Positions 6,457 through 11,747 of a stretch of 38,229 bases of DNA are shown here, piece by piece. How positions within the stretch are numbered: position 1 is the stretch's first letter; the number at the start of each line of letters is the position of its first letter. Origin of the DNA: Oscillospiraceae bacterium. Lineage in GTDB: Bacteria > Bacillota > Clostridia > Oscillospirales > Oscillospiraceae. The position numbers and the translations under genes are program-made. The DNA is taken from contig CACZXQ010000004.1 in the NCBI GenBank assembly GCA_902785115.1, positions 1-38,229 of the forward strand, read 5' to 3'. The notes below the pieces were generated by a model that saw only the letters and a list, made by a program, of their open reading frames with translations, was not told where the DNA came from and made no database searches.

Positions 6457-7278
6457 ATGCAGAAATATCTGGAAAAGACCGGCAAAACGCCGGACGACGC
6501 GATTGCCGCCGCCCTGGCTGAGCTGGGGCTCGACCGGGACGACGTCTCTGTGGAGATCCTGGAATTCGGCAGAACCGGCTTTCTGGGCATCGGCGCTTCC
6601 CCCGCTGTGGTGCGCGTGAGCTACGAGGTGCCCGACGAGGTCAAGGTCGAGAAGGTCGAGAAGGTCGAGAAGGTCGCGCCGGCTCCCAAGGCGGAGAAGC
6701 CCGCTAAGGTCGAGAAGGTCGCGCCGGCTCCCAAGGCGGAGAAGCCCGCGGAAGTCCCCGCCGCGCCTGTGGCTGACGAAAACGCCGACTATGCCGCGAT
6801 CCGCAGCTTCCTGACGGGGCTGCTGGAGCGCATGGGCATCCAGGCCGAAATCGCCATCAGCCCCCGCGCGAACGGCGGTATCAACGTCAACCTCTCCGGT
6901 AACGGCATGGGTGCCATCATCGGCCGCCGGGGCGAGACCCTGGACGCCATCCAGCACCTGACCAACTACGCCGTGAACCACGACACGGACAAGCACCTGC
7001 ACATCAGCGTGGACGCCGAGAACTACCGCAGCAAGCGGGAGGAGTCCCTGGCGCACCTGGCCGAGAAGATGGCGGAGAAGGCCATCAAGTACAGGCGCAG
7101 CATGGCGCTTGAGCCGATGAACTCCTATGAGCGCCATGTGATCCACACCGCGCTGCAGAACTATGAGGGCGTCACCACCAGCTCCACCGGCGTGGAGCCG
7201 AACCGCCGCGTGATCGTGTCCTACGTCAAGCCCGAGACCCCTGCCAACAACAAGCCCCAGAGCCGCGAATGGGCCTAA
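6457..7278 (+). CDS. jag: RNA-binding protein Jag/KhpB
   Basis: 273 aa. Order of parts: Jag_N domain (1-50, with EFGRTGFLGIGASPA), a low-complexity linker (about 55-107), a KH domain containing GNGMGAIIGRRGETLDAIQH, and a C-terminal R3H domain with RRSMALEPMNSYERHVIH. KhpB binds RNA, partners with KhpA, and affects cell division and elongation in firmicutes. The start is preceded by AAGGAG inside the last codons of yidC, so the two genes are translated together. The linker holds an exact tandem duplication of 15 residues (see 6661-6749). Confidence 0.95.
   Translation: MQKYLEKTGKTPDDAIAAALAELGLDRDDVSVEILEFGRTGFLGIGASPAVVRVSYEVPDEVKVEKVEKVEKVAPAPKAEKPAKVEKVAPAPKAEKPAEVPAAPVADENADYAAIRSFLTGLLERMGIQAEIAISPRANGGINVNLSGNGMGAIIGRRGETLDAIQHLTNYAVNHDTDKHLHISVDAENYRSKREESLAHLAEKMAEKAIKYRRSMALEPMNSYERHVIHTALQNYEGVTTSSTGVEPNRRVIVSYVKPETPANNKPQSREWA
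6661..6749 (+). repeat. Tandem 45-bp repeat in the jag linker
   Basis: Two copies with 44 identical bases (6661-6704 and 6706-6749), period 45, encode KVEKVAPAPKAEKPA twice in frame. A shorter GTCGAGAAG nonamer is repeated just before. The exact identity at DNA level suggests a recent slippage duplication in a flexible linker. Confidence 0.92.
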
Positions 7279-7323
7279 TCCCCCTTTGCCGCAAAGAAAG
7301 TCCTTGGCGCGTTTCAATCAAAT

Positions 7324-7355
7324 TTTGCTATGAAAGCAACGGCTTTCATAGCAAA
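7324..7355 (+). promoter_or_regulatory. Perfect hairpin in the acpP leader
   Basis: TTTGCTATGAAAGC (7324-7337) and GCTTTCATAGCAAA (7342-7355) form a perfect 14-bp stem with loop AACG. It ends 5 bases before GGAGG (7361-7365), the ribosome-binding site of acpP. No T run follows, so it is not a simple terminator. It may be an mRNA 5' stabiliser, a processing site or a protein-binding site (inference). Confidence 0.7.
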
Positions 7356-7372
7356 TCACCGGAGGAATCAAC

Positions 7373-7600
7373 ATGTATTTTGAGAAAGTCAAAGCCGCGC
7401 TGGCTCAGCAGTTTGAGCTTGATCCCGCGAGCATCACCCTCGACACCAACCTCATCGACGATCTCGGCGCCGACTCTCTGGACGTGGTGGAGCTCATCAT
7501 GTCCCTTGAGGACGAGTTCGGCATCGCCATCTCCGACGAGGACGCCGCCCAGCTCTACACCGTGGGCCGCATCGTCGAGTATCTGGACAAGCTCCAGTAA
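7373..7600 (+). CDS. acpP: Acyl carrier protein
   Basis: 75 aa, full length. The phosphopantetheine attachment motif [12 protein letters not shown] is present with Ser35, and the acidic helix II and III residues (LEDEFGI) that dock to fatty-acid synthases are conserved. It carries growing acyl chains as thioesters in the cytosol. GGAGG is 7 bases before the ATG. The gene stands alone between jag and the metNIQ leader, away from a fab cluster in this window. It has a 14-bp hairpin in its leader and a terminator-like hairpin after it. Confidence 0.96.
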   Translation: MYFEKVKAALAQQFELDPASITLDTNLIDDLGADSLDVVELIMSLEDEFGIAISDEDAAQLYTVGRIVEYLDKLQ

Positions 7601-7616
7601 TAGCAAATCTGCACAA

Positions 7617-7650
7617 GAATACGCTCCCGTCCCGGGAGCGTATTCATTTA
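7617..7650 (+). terminator. Terminator-like hairpin after acpP
   Basis: GAATACGCTCCC (7617-7628) pairs with GGGAGCGTATTC (7634-7645), a perfect 12-bp stem with a 5-base loop. Only ATTTA follows, so the U tract is weak, but position and stem strength fit termination before the promoter at 7675. Confidence 0.75.
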
Positions 7651-7674
7651 TATGCATGATTTTGGCAATTTACA

Positions 7675-7703
7675 TTGACAAAGCGTGCGCGAAGGTTTAT
7701 AGT
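7675..7703 (+). promoter_or_regulatory. Promoter of the metNIQ leader
   Basis: TTGACA (7675-7680), 17-base spacer, TATAGT (7698-7703). The predicted start, near 7710, precedes the leader peptide by about 28 bases. Confidence 0.88.
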
Positions 7704-7737
7704 AAGCCCATCCTTTCAGGAAAGGAGCGAACCGTCC

Positions 7738-7845
7738 ATGGCTAAGATCATCCGCAAGATGATGATGGCTGAGATGCGCATGTGCTGCATGTGCATGATG
7801 ATGTGCGCGCAAAAATGCGGTTCGCCCAGTTTCACAGCCATCTGA
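7738..7845 (+). CDS. Met/Cys-rich leader peptide of metNIQ (putative attenuator)
   Basis: 35 codons: MAKIIRKMMMAEMRMCCMCM followed by MMCAQKCGSPSFTAI, then TGA. It contains 10 Met and 5 Cys; residues 8-23 alone hold 9 Met and 4 Cys. AAAGGAG (7721-7727) lies 10 bases before the ATG and a strong promoter is 35 bases upstream. A terminator with seven Ts starts 18 bases after the stop, and metN begins 96 bases after the stop. This is the layout of a ribosome-mediated transcription attenuator like those of amino-acid operons in proteobacteria: scarcity of charged tRNA-Met or tRNA-Cys would stall the ribosome and prevent the terminator from forming. The alternative, a functional thiol/thioether-rich metal-binding micropeptide, is less likely given the context. 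Too short for most gene callers. Confidence 0.82.
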   Translation: MAKIIRKMMMAEMRMCCMCMMMCAQKCGSPSFTAI

Positions 7846-7862
7846 ATGATGAAGATCATCCG

Positions 7863-7899
7863 GCCGGGAAGCGAGCGAGCTCGCCTCCCGGCTTTTTTT
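7863..7899 (+). terminator. Attenuator terminator between the leader peptide and metN
   Basis: GCCGGGA (7863-7869) pairs with TCCCGGC (7886-7892). After one A.C mismatch, GCGAG (7871-7875) pairs with CTCGC (7880-7884). Seven Ts follow (7893-7899). GGTTCGCCC, ending at 7827 in the leader ORF, can instead pair with the left arm (7820-7827 with 7867-7876, two-base bulge) and could act as antiterminator when a ribosome is held upstream. Confidence 0.92.
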
Positions 7900-7941
7900 A
7901 CGCCCTCGCGACAACATATAAACGGAAAGACAGACACCAAC

Positions 7942-8931
7942 ATGATCGAACTGAAACATCTGTGTAAAACCTATGCTGCGCCGGACAAGGAGATCCACGC
8001 GCTCGAGGACATCAACCTCACCATTCGCGACGGCGAGATTTTCGGCATCATCGGCCTCTCCGGCGCGGGCAAGAGCACGCTTGTGCGCTGCATCAACCTG
8101 CTGGAAAAGCCCAGCTCCGGCGAGGTGCTGGTGGACGGGAAGGATCTGACGAAGCTTTCCAAAAAGGAGCTGCTGCTCCTGCGCCGCTCCATCGGCATGA
8201 TCTTCCAGAGCTTCAACCTCTTAGAGCAGCGCACGGTACTGCGCAACGTCTGCTTCCCGCTGGAGATCTCCGGCGTGGACCGCAGGACGGCGGAGACCAA
8301 GGCGCGTGAGCTGCTCGGCATCGTCGGCCTTGCCGACCGGGCGGACTCCTACCCCTCCCAGCTCTCCGGCGGGCAGAAGCAGCGCGTGGCCATCGCCCGC
8401 GCCCTCGCCACCGGCCCGAAGTACATCCTCTGCGACGAGGCCACCTCCGCTCTCGACCCCAACACCACCCGCGCGATCCTCGACCTGCTGCGGCAAATCA
8501 ACCACGACATGGGCGTGACCATCATCGTCATCACCCACGAGATGAAGGTCATCGACCAGATCTGTGACCGCGTGGCCGTCATCGACCACAGCCGTATCGC
8601 CGAGGAGGGCAGGGTCAGCGAAGTCTTCACCTCTCCCAAATCGCAGATCGCGCGCGACCTCATCATCCCGCGCGACCGCGCCGCGCTCGACACCAAGGGC
8701 GGGCGCCATGTGCGCATCACCTTCAACGGCAGCTACTCCCAGGAGCCGGTAATCTCCAACATGGTGCTCGAGTGCCAGGCGCCGGTGAACATCCTCTTTG
8801 CCGACACGAAGGAGTTTGAGGGCGTCATCTACGGGCACATGATCGTGGAGCTGCCCGCAGATCCCAAGCAGGCCGACAAGATCCTGGTCTGGCTGAAAAA
8901 CAGCCCGGTCGAATGGCGCGAGGAGGTGTAA
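7942..8931 (+). CDS. metN: Methionine ABC transporter ATP-binding protein MetN
   Basis: 329 aa. ABC motifs: Walker A GLSGAGKST (38-46), Q-loop Gln89, signature LSGGQKQR (141-148), Walker B YILCDE (161-166) and switch His199. The C-terminal 80 residues form the NIL/ACT-like domain, where methionine binds and trans-inhibits transport in MetN. It energises uptake of L- and D-methionine with MetI and MetQ. ATG 7942 gives the family-typical MIELKHLCKTY start. The Shine-Dalgarno (GGAAAG) is weak and far. The same frame is open upstream to ATG 7846, right after the leader stop, but that would pass through the terminator and lacks a ribosome site. Confidence 0.95.
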   Translation: MIELKHLCKTYAAPDKEIHALEDINLTIRDGEIFGIIGLSGAGKSTLVRCINLLEKPSSGEVLVDGKDLTKLSKKELLLLRRSIGMIFQSFNLLEQRTVLRNVCFPLEISGVDRRTAETKARELLGIVGLADRADSYPSQLSGGQKQRVAIARALATGPKYILCDEATSALDPNTTRAILDLLRQINHDMGVTIIVITHEMKVIDQICDRVAVIDHSRIAEEGRVSEVFTSPKSQIARDLIIPRDRAALDTKGGRHVRITFNGSYSQEPVISNMVLECQAPVNILFADTKEFEGVIYGHMIVELPADPKQADKILVWLKNSPVEWREEV

Positions 8932-8934
8932 GCC

Positions 8935-9615
8935 ATGCTGTCTGAAATGTTTTATAAGCTCTGGCACGCGGGGCTCATTCAGCGCGGCGTCTGGGAGACG
9001 GTCTATATGACCGTGATCTCCACCGCGATCTCCTATGTGATCGGTCTGCCCCTCGGCGTGATCCTCACCGTGACCGACAAGGGCGGCATCCACCCGATCC
9101 CCTGGTTTAACCGGGTGCTGGGCGTGATCGTCAACTTCTTCCGCAGCGTGCCCTTCATCATCCTGATGGTCGCGATGCTCCCGGTGGCGAAGTTCGTGGT
9201 CGGCACCTCGCTCGGCAACAAGGCCATGATCGTCATGCTCGTCATCGCCGCCGCGCCCTACATCGCCCGCATGGTCGAATCCTCCGTCAAGGAGGTGGAC
9301 GCCGGCGTTATCGAGGCCGCGCAGGCCATGGGCGCCACCAATTTCCAGATCATTTACAAGGTGCTGCTGCCGGAGGCAAAGCCCTCGCTGATCCTCGGCG
9401 CGGTCATCTCCATGGTCACGATCCTCGGCTACTCCGCCATGGCCGCCACCATCGGCGGCACCGGCCTCGGCCAGATCGCCATCAGCTACGGCCACCAGCG
9501 CTTCAACGCGGACATCACCTGGATCTGCGTATTCTTGACTGTTTTGATCGTTCAGATCATTCAGGAGGTCGGTACCGCCATCGCGCACCGCACCGATAAA
9601 CGCGCAAGACAATAA
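8935..9615 (+). CDS. metI: Methionine ABC transporter permease MetI
   Basis: 226 aa, five membrane segments expected. The coupling-helix EAA motif is visible as EAAQAMGATNFQIIYKVLLP. The conserved GYSAMAATIGGTGLGQIAI block follows. AGGAGG inside the end of metN lies 8 bases before the ATG, so translation is coupled. It forms the dimeric membrane channel of the MetNI complex. Confidence 0.95.
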   Translation: MLSEMFYKLWHAGLIQRGVWETVYMTVISTAISYVIGLPLGVILTVTDKGGIHPIPWFNRVLGVIVNFFRSVPFIILMVAMLPVAKFVVGTSLGNKAMIVMLVIAAAPYIARMVESSVKEVDAGVIEAAQAMGATNFQIIYKVLLPEAKPSLILGAVISMVTILGYSAMAATIGGTGLGQIAISYGHQRFNADITWICVFLTVLIVQIIQEVGTAIAHRTDKRARQ

Positions 9616-9638
9616 ATCTTTATCAGGAGGAAAACAAA

Positions 9639-10526
9639 ATGAAAAAGACCCTTGCACTCGTACTCACCGCCGCTCTGGTCATCCTGACCTTCGCGGCCTG
9701 CGGCAATGCCGCCGCCCCCGCCGCTACTGAGGCGCCCGCCGCCGTGGAAGCCGCCCCCGCTGCCGAAGAGGCCGCCCCCGCTGCCGAGAGCGTCAAGCTC
9801 ACCGTCGGCGCCAGCTCCACTCCCCACGCGGAGCTGCTCGAGATCGTCAAGCCCGCGCTCGCTGAGCAGGGCATCGAGCTCAACATCGTGATCTATGACG
9901 ATTACGTTCTGCCCAACACCGCCCTGCAGGACGGTACCCTGGACGCAAACTACTTCCAGCACACCCCCTACCTCAACAGCTTCAATGCCCAGAACGGCAC
10001 CGATCTGGTCTCCGCCGGTCTCATCCACTATGAGCCCTTCGGCATTTACAGCCAGAGTGTGACCGATCTCGCGGAGCTTGCCGAGGGCGCGACCATCATC
10101 GTTCCCGACGACGACTCCAACCAGACCCGCGCCCTGCTCCTTCTGCAGCAGGAAGGCCTTGTGGAGCTGCCCGAGGGCGCTTCCGTTGACACCGGCGTGA
10201 CGCTGCTCGACATCGTGGACAACAAGGGCTACAACGTGCAGGCCGTGCAGGCTGACGCCGTTCCCTCCCTGCTTTCTAACTCCGACGCCGGCACTGTCGC
10301 CGTCATCAACTACAACTACGCTCTGGGCGCCGGCTTCAAGACCAGCGACGCTCTCGCCATCGAGGACGCCTCCGGCAACGCCGCCCAGACCTACGCCAAC
10401 ATCATCGCCGTCCGCCGCGGTGACGAGAGCCGCAGCGACATTCAGGCGCTCGTAGCCGCCCTGCAGGCCGGTGCTGTTGACACCTACAACGAGCAGACCG
10501 GCGCCGGCATCGTCGCCATCCAGTAA
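9639..10526 (+). CDS. metQ: Methionine-binding lipoprotein MetQ (NlpA family)
   Basis: 295 aa. Signal peptide with lipobox TFAAC gives lipidated Cys21, followed by a 30-residue Ala/Pro/Glu spacer (22-50). The substrate-binding domain then shows the NlpA-family features VGASSTPHAELLEIVKPALA, DYVLPNTALQDGTLDANYFQ and HTPYL, which line the methionine pocket. It delivers substrate to MetNI from outside the membrane. AGGAGG precedes the ATG. The family also contains members specific for cystine or for methionine derivatives, so the exact sulfur amino acid is inferred, partly from the Met/Cys-rich leader. Confidence 0.93.
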   Translation: MKKTLALVLTAALVILTFAACGNAAAPAATEAPAAVEAAPAAEEAAPAAESVKLTVGASSTPHAELLEIVKPALAEQGIELNIVIYDDYVLPNTALQDGTLDANYFQHTPYLNSFNAQNGTDLVSAGLIHYEPFGIYSQSVTDLAELAEGATIIVPDDDSNQTRALLLLQQEGLVELPEGASVDTGVTLLDIVDNKGYNVQAVQADAVPSLLSNSDAGTVAVINYNYALGAGFKTSDALAIEDASGNAAQTYANIIAVRRGDESRSDIQALVAALQAGAVDTYNEQTGAGIVAIQ

Positions 10527-10577
10527 ACTTTTGAGGGGCGCGCTGCAAAATGCATGATCCCTGCACACAACCCGAGT

Positions 10578-10736
10578 TCAGCGTAGGGGTCGACGCCCCC
10601 GGCGACCCGGCAGTATAGTCTCATCAAATGTACTTATCCCCGGCAAATTCGTATCATTTTACGTTTTTGCCGGGGGTTTCTGTATCTTTTCAAGTTGTTC
10701 CGCGCGGGACGTCGAGGGCGCCGTCCCCTACGCTGA
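10578..10736. repeat. Inverted repeat pair flanking the metQ terminator
   Basis: TCAGCGTAGGGG occurs at about 10578-10589 and, inverted, at about 10725-10736. Both continue inwards with related GACGCCC-rich sequence (roughly 30 bases each). Between them lies only the terminator hairpin at 10638-10679. The 10527-10763 stretch otherwise shows no gene. Confidence 0.65.
10638..10679 (+). terminator. Terminator of metNIQ
   Basis: CCCCGGCAAA (10638-10647) pairs with TTTGCCGGGG (10666-10675), followed by GTTTCTG. The loop of 18 bases is long and the T run short, but the 10-bp stem is perfect and lies about 110 bases after metQ. Confidence 0.7.
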
Positions 10737-10763
10737 CTGGTTCGTTTTGAGAATCAGCGCCTA

Positions 10764-10895
10764 CTACATTTCTTCGCAATCCTGCTGTGCGAGGATCAGA
10801 ATTTGCTTTGCCTCCTCGGTATTCCCGGCTGCTATCGCTTCCAAGGCGTCCGTCACGCGGTTAAACAACATGAAATACATTTTCTTGCAGCTCAT
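10764..10895 (-). CDS. Small conserved-looking hypothetical protein (43 aa)
   Basis: Reads MSCKKMYFMLFNRVTDALEA then IAAGNTEEAKQILILAQQDC and EEM before TAG. Support for translation: AAAAGGAG 4-8 bases before the ATG and a near-consensus promoter upstream on the same strand. The KMYFMLFNxVTDALEA...GNxEEAxxIL pattern resembles small helical proteins I associate with prophage and integrative elements of Clostridia (memory, unverified). Two amphipathic helices are likely. Function unknown. It is transcribed divergently from a ribbon-helix-helix regulator, and the shared control region carries repeated heptamers. Confidence 0.75.
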   Translation of the reverse strand: MSCKKMYFMLFNRVTDALEAIAAGNTEEAKQILILAQQDCEEM

Positions 10896-10911
10896 TTTTC
10901 TCTCCTTTTTA

Positions 10912-10971
10912 TGCGTCATTTTTGCGTCATTTTTCCTATTCACTATAATATGACGCTACTATTTTGTCAAT
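10912..10971. promoter_or_regulatory. Divergent promoters with repeated GCGTCAT operators
   Basis: Minus strand: TTGACA (10966-10971 complement), 17 bases, TATAGT (10942-10947 complement), serving the 43-aa gene. Plus strand: TATAAT (10944-10949) with a weak TTGCGT at 10922-10927, serving the ribbon-helix-helix gene. GCGTCAT occurs at 10913-10919 and 10924-10930, exactly 11 bp apart, and inverted (ATGACGC) at 10950-10956. The copies touch the plus -35 and the minus spacer, as expected of an autoregulatory repressor site. Confidence 0.75.
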
Positions 10972-10996
10972 ACTTCGTCAGATGGAGGTTGGCAAA

Positions 10997-11173
10997 ATGC
11001 TGGATGACAAGAGCAGATACACCCTTCGTGTTTCACCGGAGCTGCTGGAAAAGCTGGGCTATATCGCTGAATATGAGGGGCGCACCAAAAACCGCGAGCT
11101 GGAACAGATGATCAAACGCCGTATTGCCGATTTTGAAAAGGAGCACGGCGAAATCCCTCTGGCTAAAAACTAA
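10997..11173 (+). CDS. Arc-type ribbon-helix-helix DNA-binding protein
   Basis: 58 aa: SRYTLRVSPELLEKLGYIAE then YEGRTKNRELEQMIKRRIAD. The short beta strand (YTLRV), helix A (PELLEKLGYIAEYEG) and helix B (RTKNRELEQMIKRRIADFEK) fit the Arc/CopG fold, which binds DNA as a dimer of strands in the major groove. Start ATG 10997 has GGAGG (10984-10988) 8 bases before it; an upstream TTG/ATG extension lacks a ribosome site. It is likely a repressor of the divergent promoter pair beside it. No toxin partner is recognised. Confidence 0.85.
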   Translation: MLDDKSRYTLRVSPELLEKLGYIAEYEGRTKNRELEQMIKRRIADFEKEHGEIPLAKN

Positions 11174-11195
11174 AAACTGAAAACTAAATCCCCCC

Positions 11196-11251
11196 TTGAC
11201 AAGTTTTTGAATCCGTATATAATAAGTCGTGCACGACATGTCGTGTGCGAC
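11196..11251 (+). promoter_or_regulatory. marR-ABC promoter with palindromic operator
   Basis: TTGACA (11196-11201), 16 bases, TATAAT (11218-11223). Immediately downstream, 11226-11251 is a near-palindrome GTCGTGCACGAC-ATGTCGTGTGCGAC centred on ACATGT and overlapping the transcription start. Such a site is a typical place for MarR repression, so autoregulation by the next gene is inferred. Confidence 0.85.
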
Positions 11252-11276
11252 ATTTTTTGCAATGTGAGATGATAGA

Positions 11277-11747
11277 ATGAGCAAAGCACTGCCGCTGGGC
11301 TTACGCTTCTCCCTGCTGCACCGCGCCTTCAAGCGCAAGATGGACGCCATGCTCAGCGAAAAGGAGCTGACCGGCGTACAATTTGGCGTACTGTCGGCTC
11401 TTGTGCGGCTGGAGCGTGAGGGGAAGACCGACATCAGCCAGCGCGAGCTGGAGCAGGTCTCCCGCGTGAGCCACGCCACCATGACGGACATTCTCAAGCG
11501 CCTGGAGAAAAAGGACTTTGTCCGCTCCGAGCAAAGCAGCCGCGACCGGCGCTTTAAGTGCCTCTCCACCACCGAAAAGGCGCTGGGGCTGGAGGGCGAG
11601 GTGGCACAGCTGGAGCAGGAGACCTTCACCTGGCTTACCCAGGGTCTCAGCGAAGGGCAGATCACCGAGCTTCTCGCCATCACCGATGTGATGCTCGAGA
11701 ATGTCTGGGCAGACTGCCGGAAAGGATGTGAACGCAGCGATGATTAA
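11277..11747 (+). CDS. MarR family transcriptional regulator
   Basis: 156 aa. A winged helix-turn-helix core is visible: ISQRELEQVSRVSHATMTDI (helix-turn-helix) followed by the wing LEKKDFVRSEQSSRDRRFKC, with the conserved D-x-R of the wing. MarR proteins are dimeric repressors released by small ligands. The ribosome site is weak (GTGAGAT). It overlaps the first ABC half-transporter by 8 bases, and a palindromic operator covers its own promoter, so it most likely represses the whole marR-ABC-ABC unit. Confidence 0.93.
   Translation: MSKALPLGLRFSLLHRAFKRKMDAMLSEKELTGVQFGVLSALVRLEREGKTDISQRELEQVSRVSHATMTDILKRLEKKDFVRSEQSSRDRRFKCLSTTEKALGLEGEVAQLEQETFTWLTQGLSEGQITELLAITDVMLENVWADCRKGCERSDD

Noticed and set aside
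5677..7317. 546-codon open frame on the minus strand
   Set aside because: Antisense to yidC and jag, whose products are certain. Gly/Leu/His-rich composition comes from GC-rich third positions; no domain is recognisable.
7710..7862. SAM (S-box) or T-box riboswitch before metN
   Set aside because: None of the S-box core segments nor a T-box TGGNACC-type bulge could be found; the leader is occupied by the Met/Cys-rich ORF.
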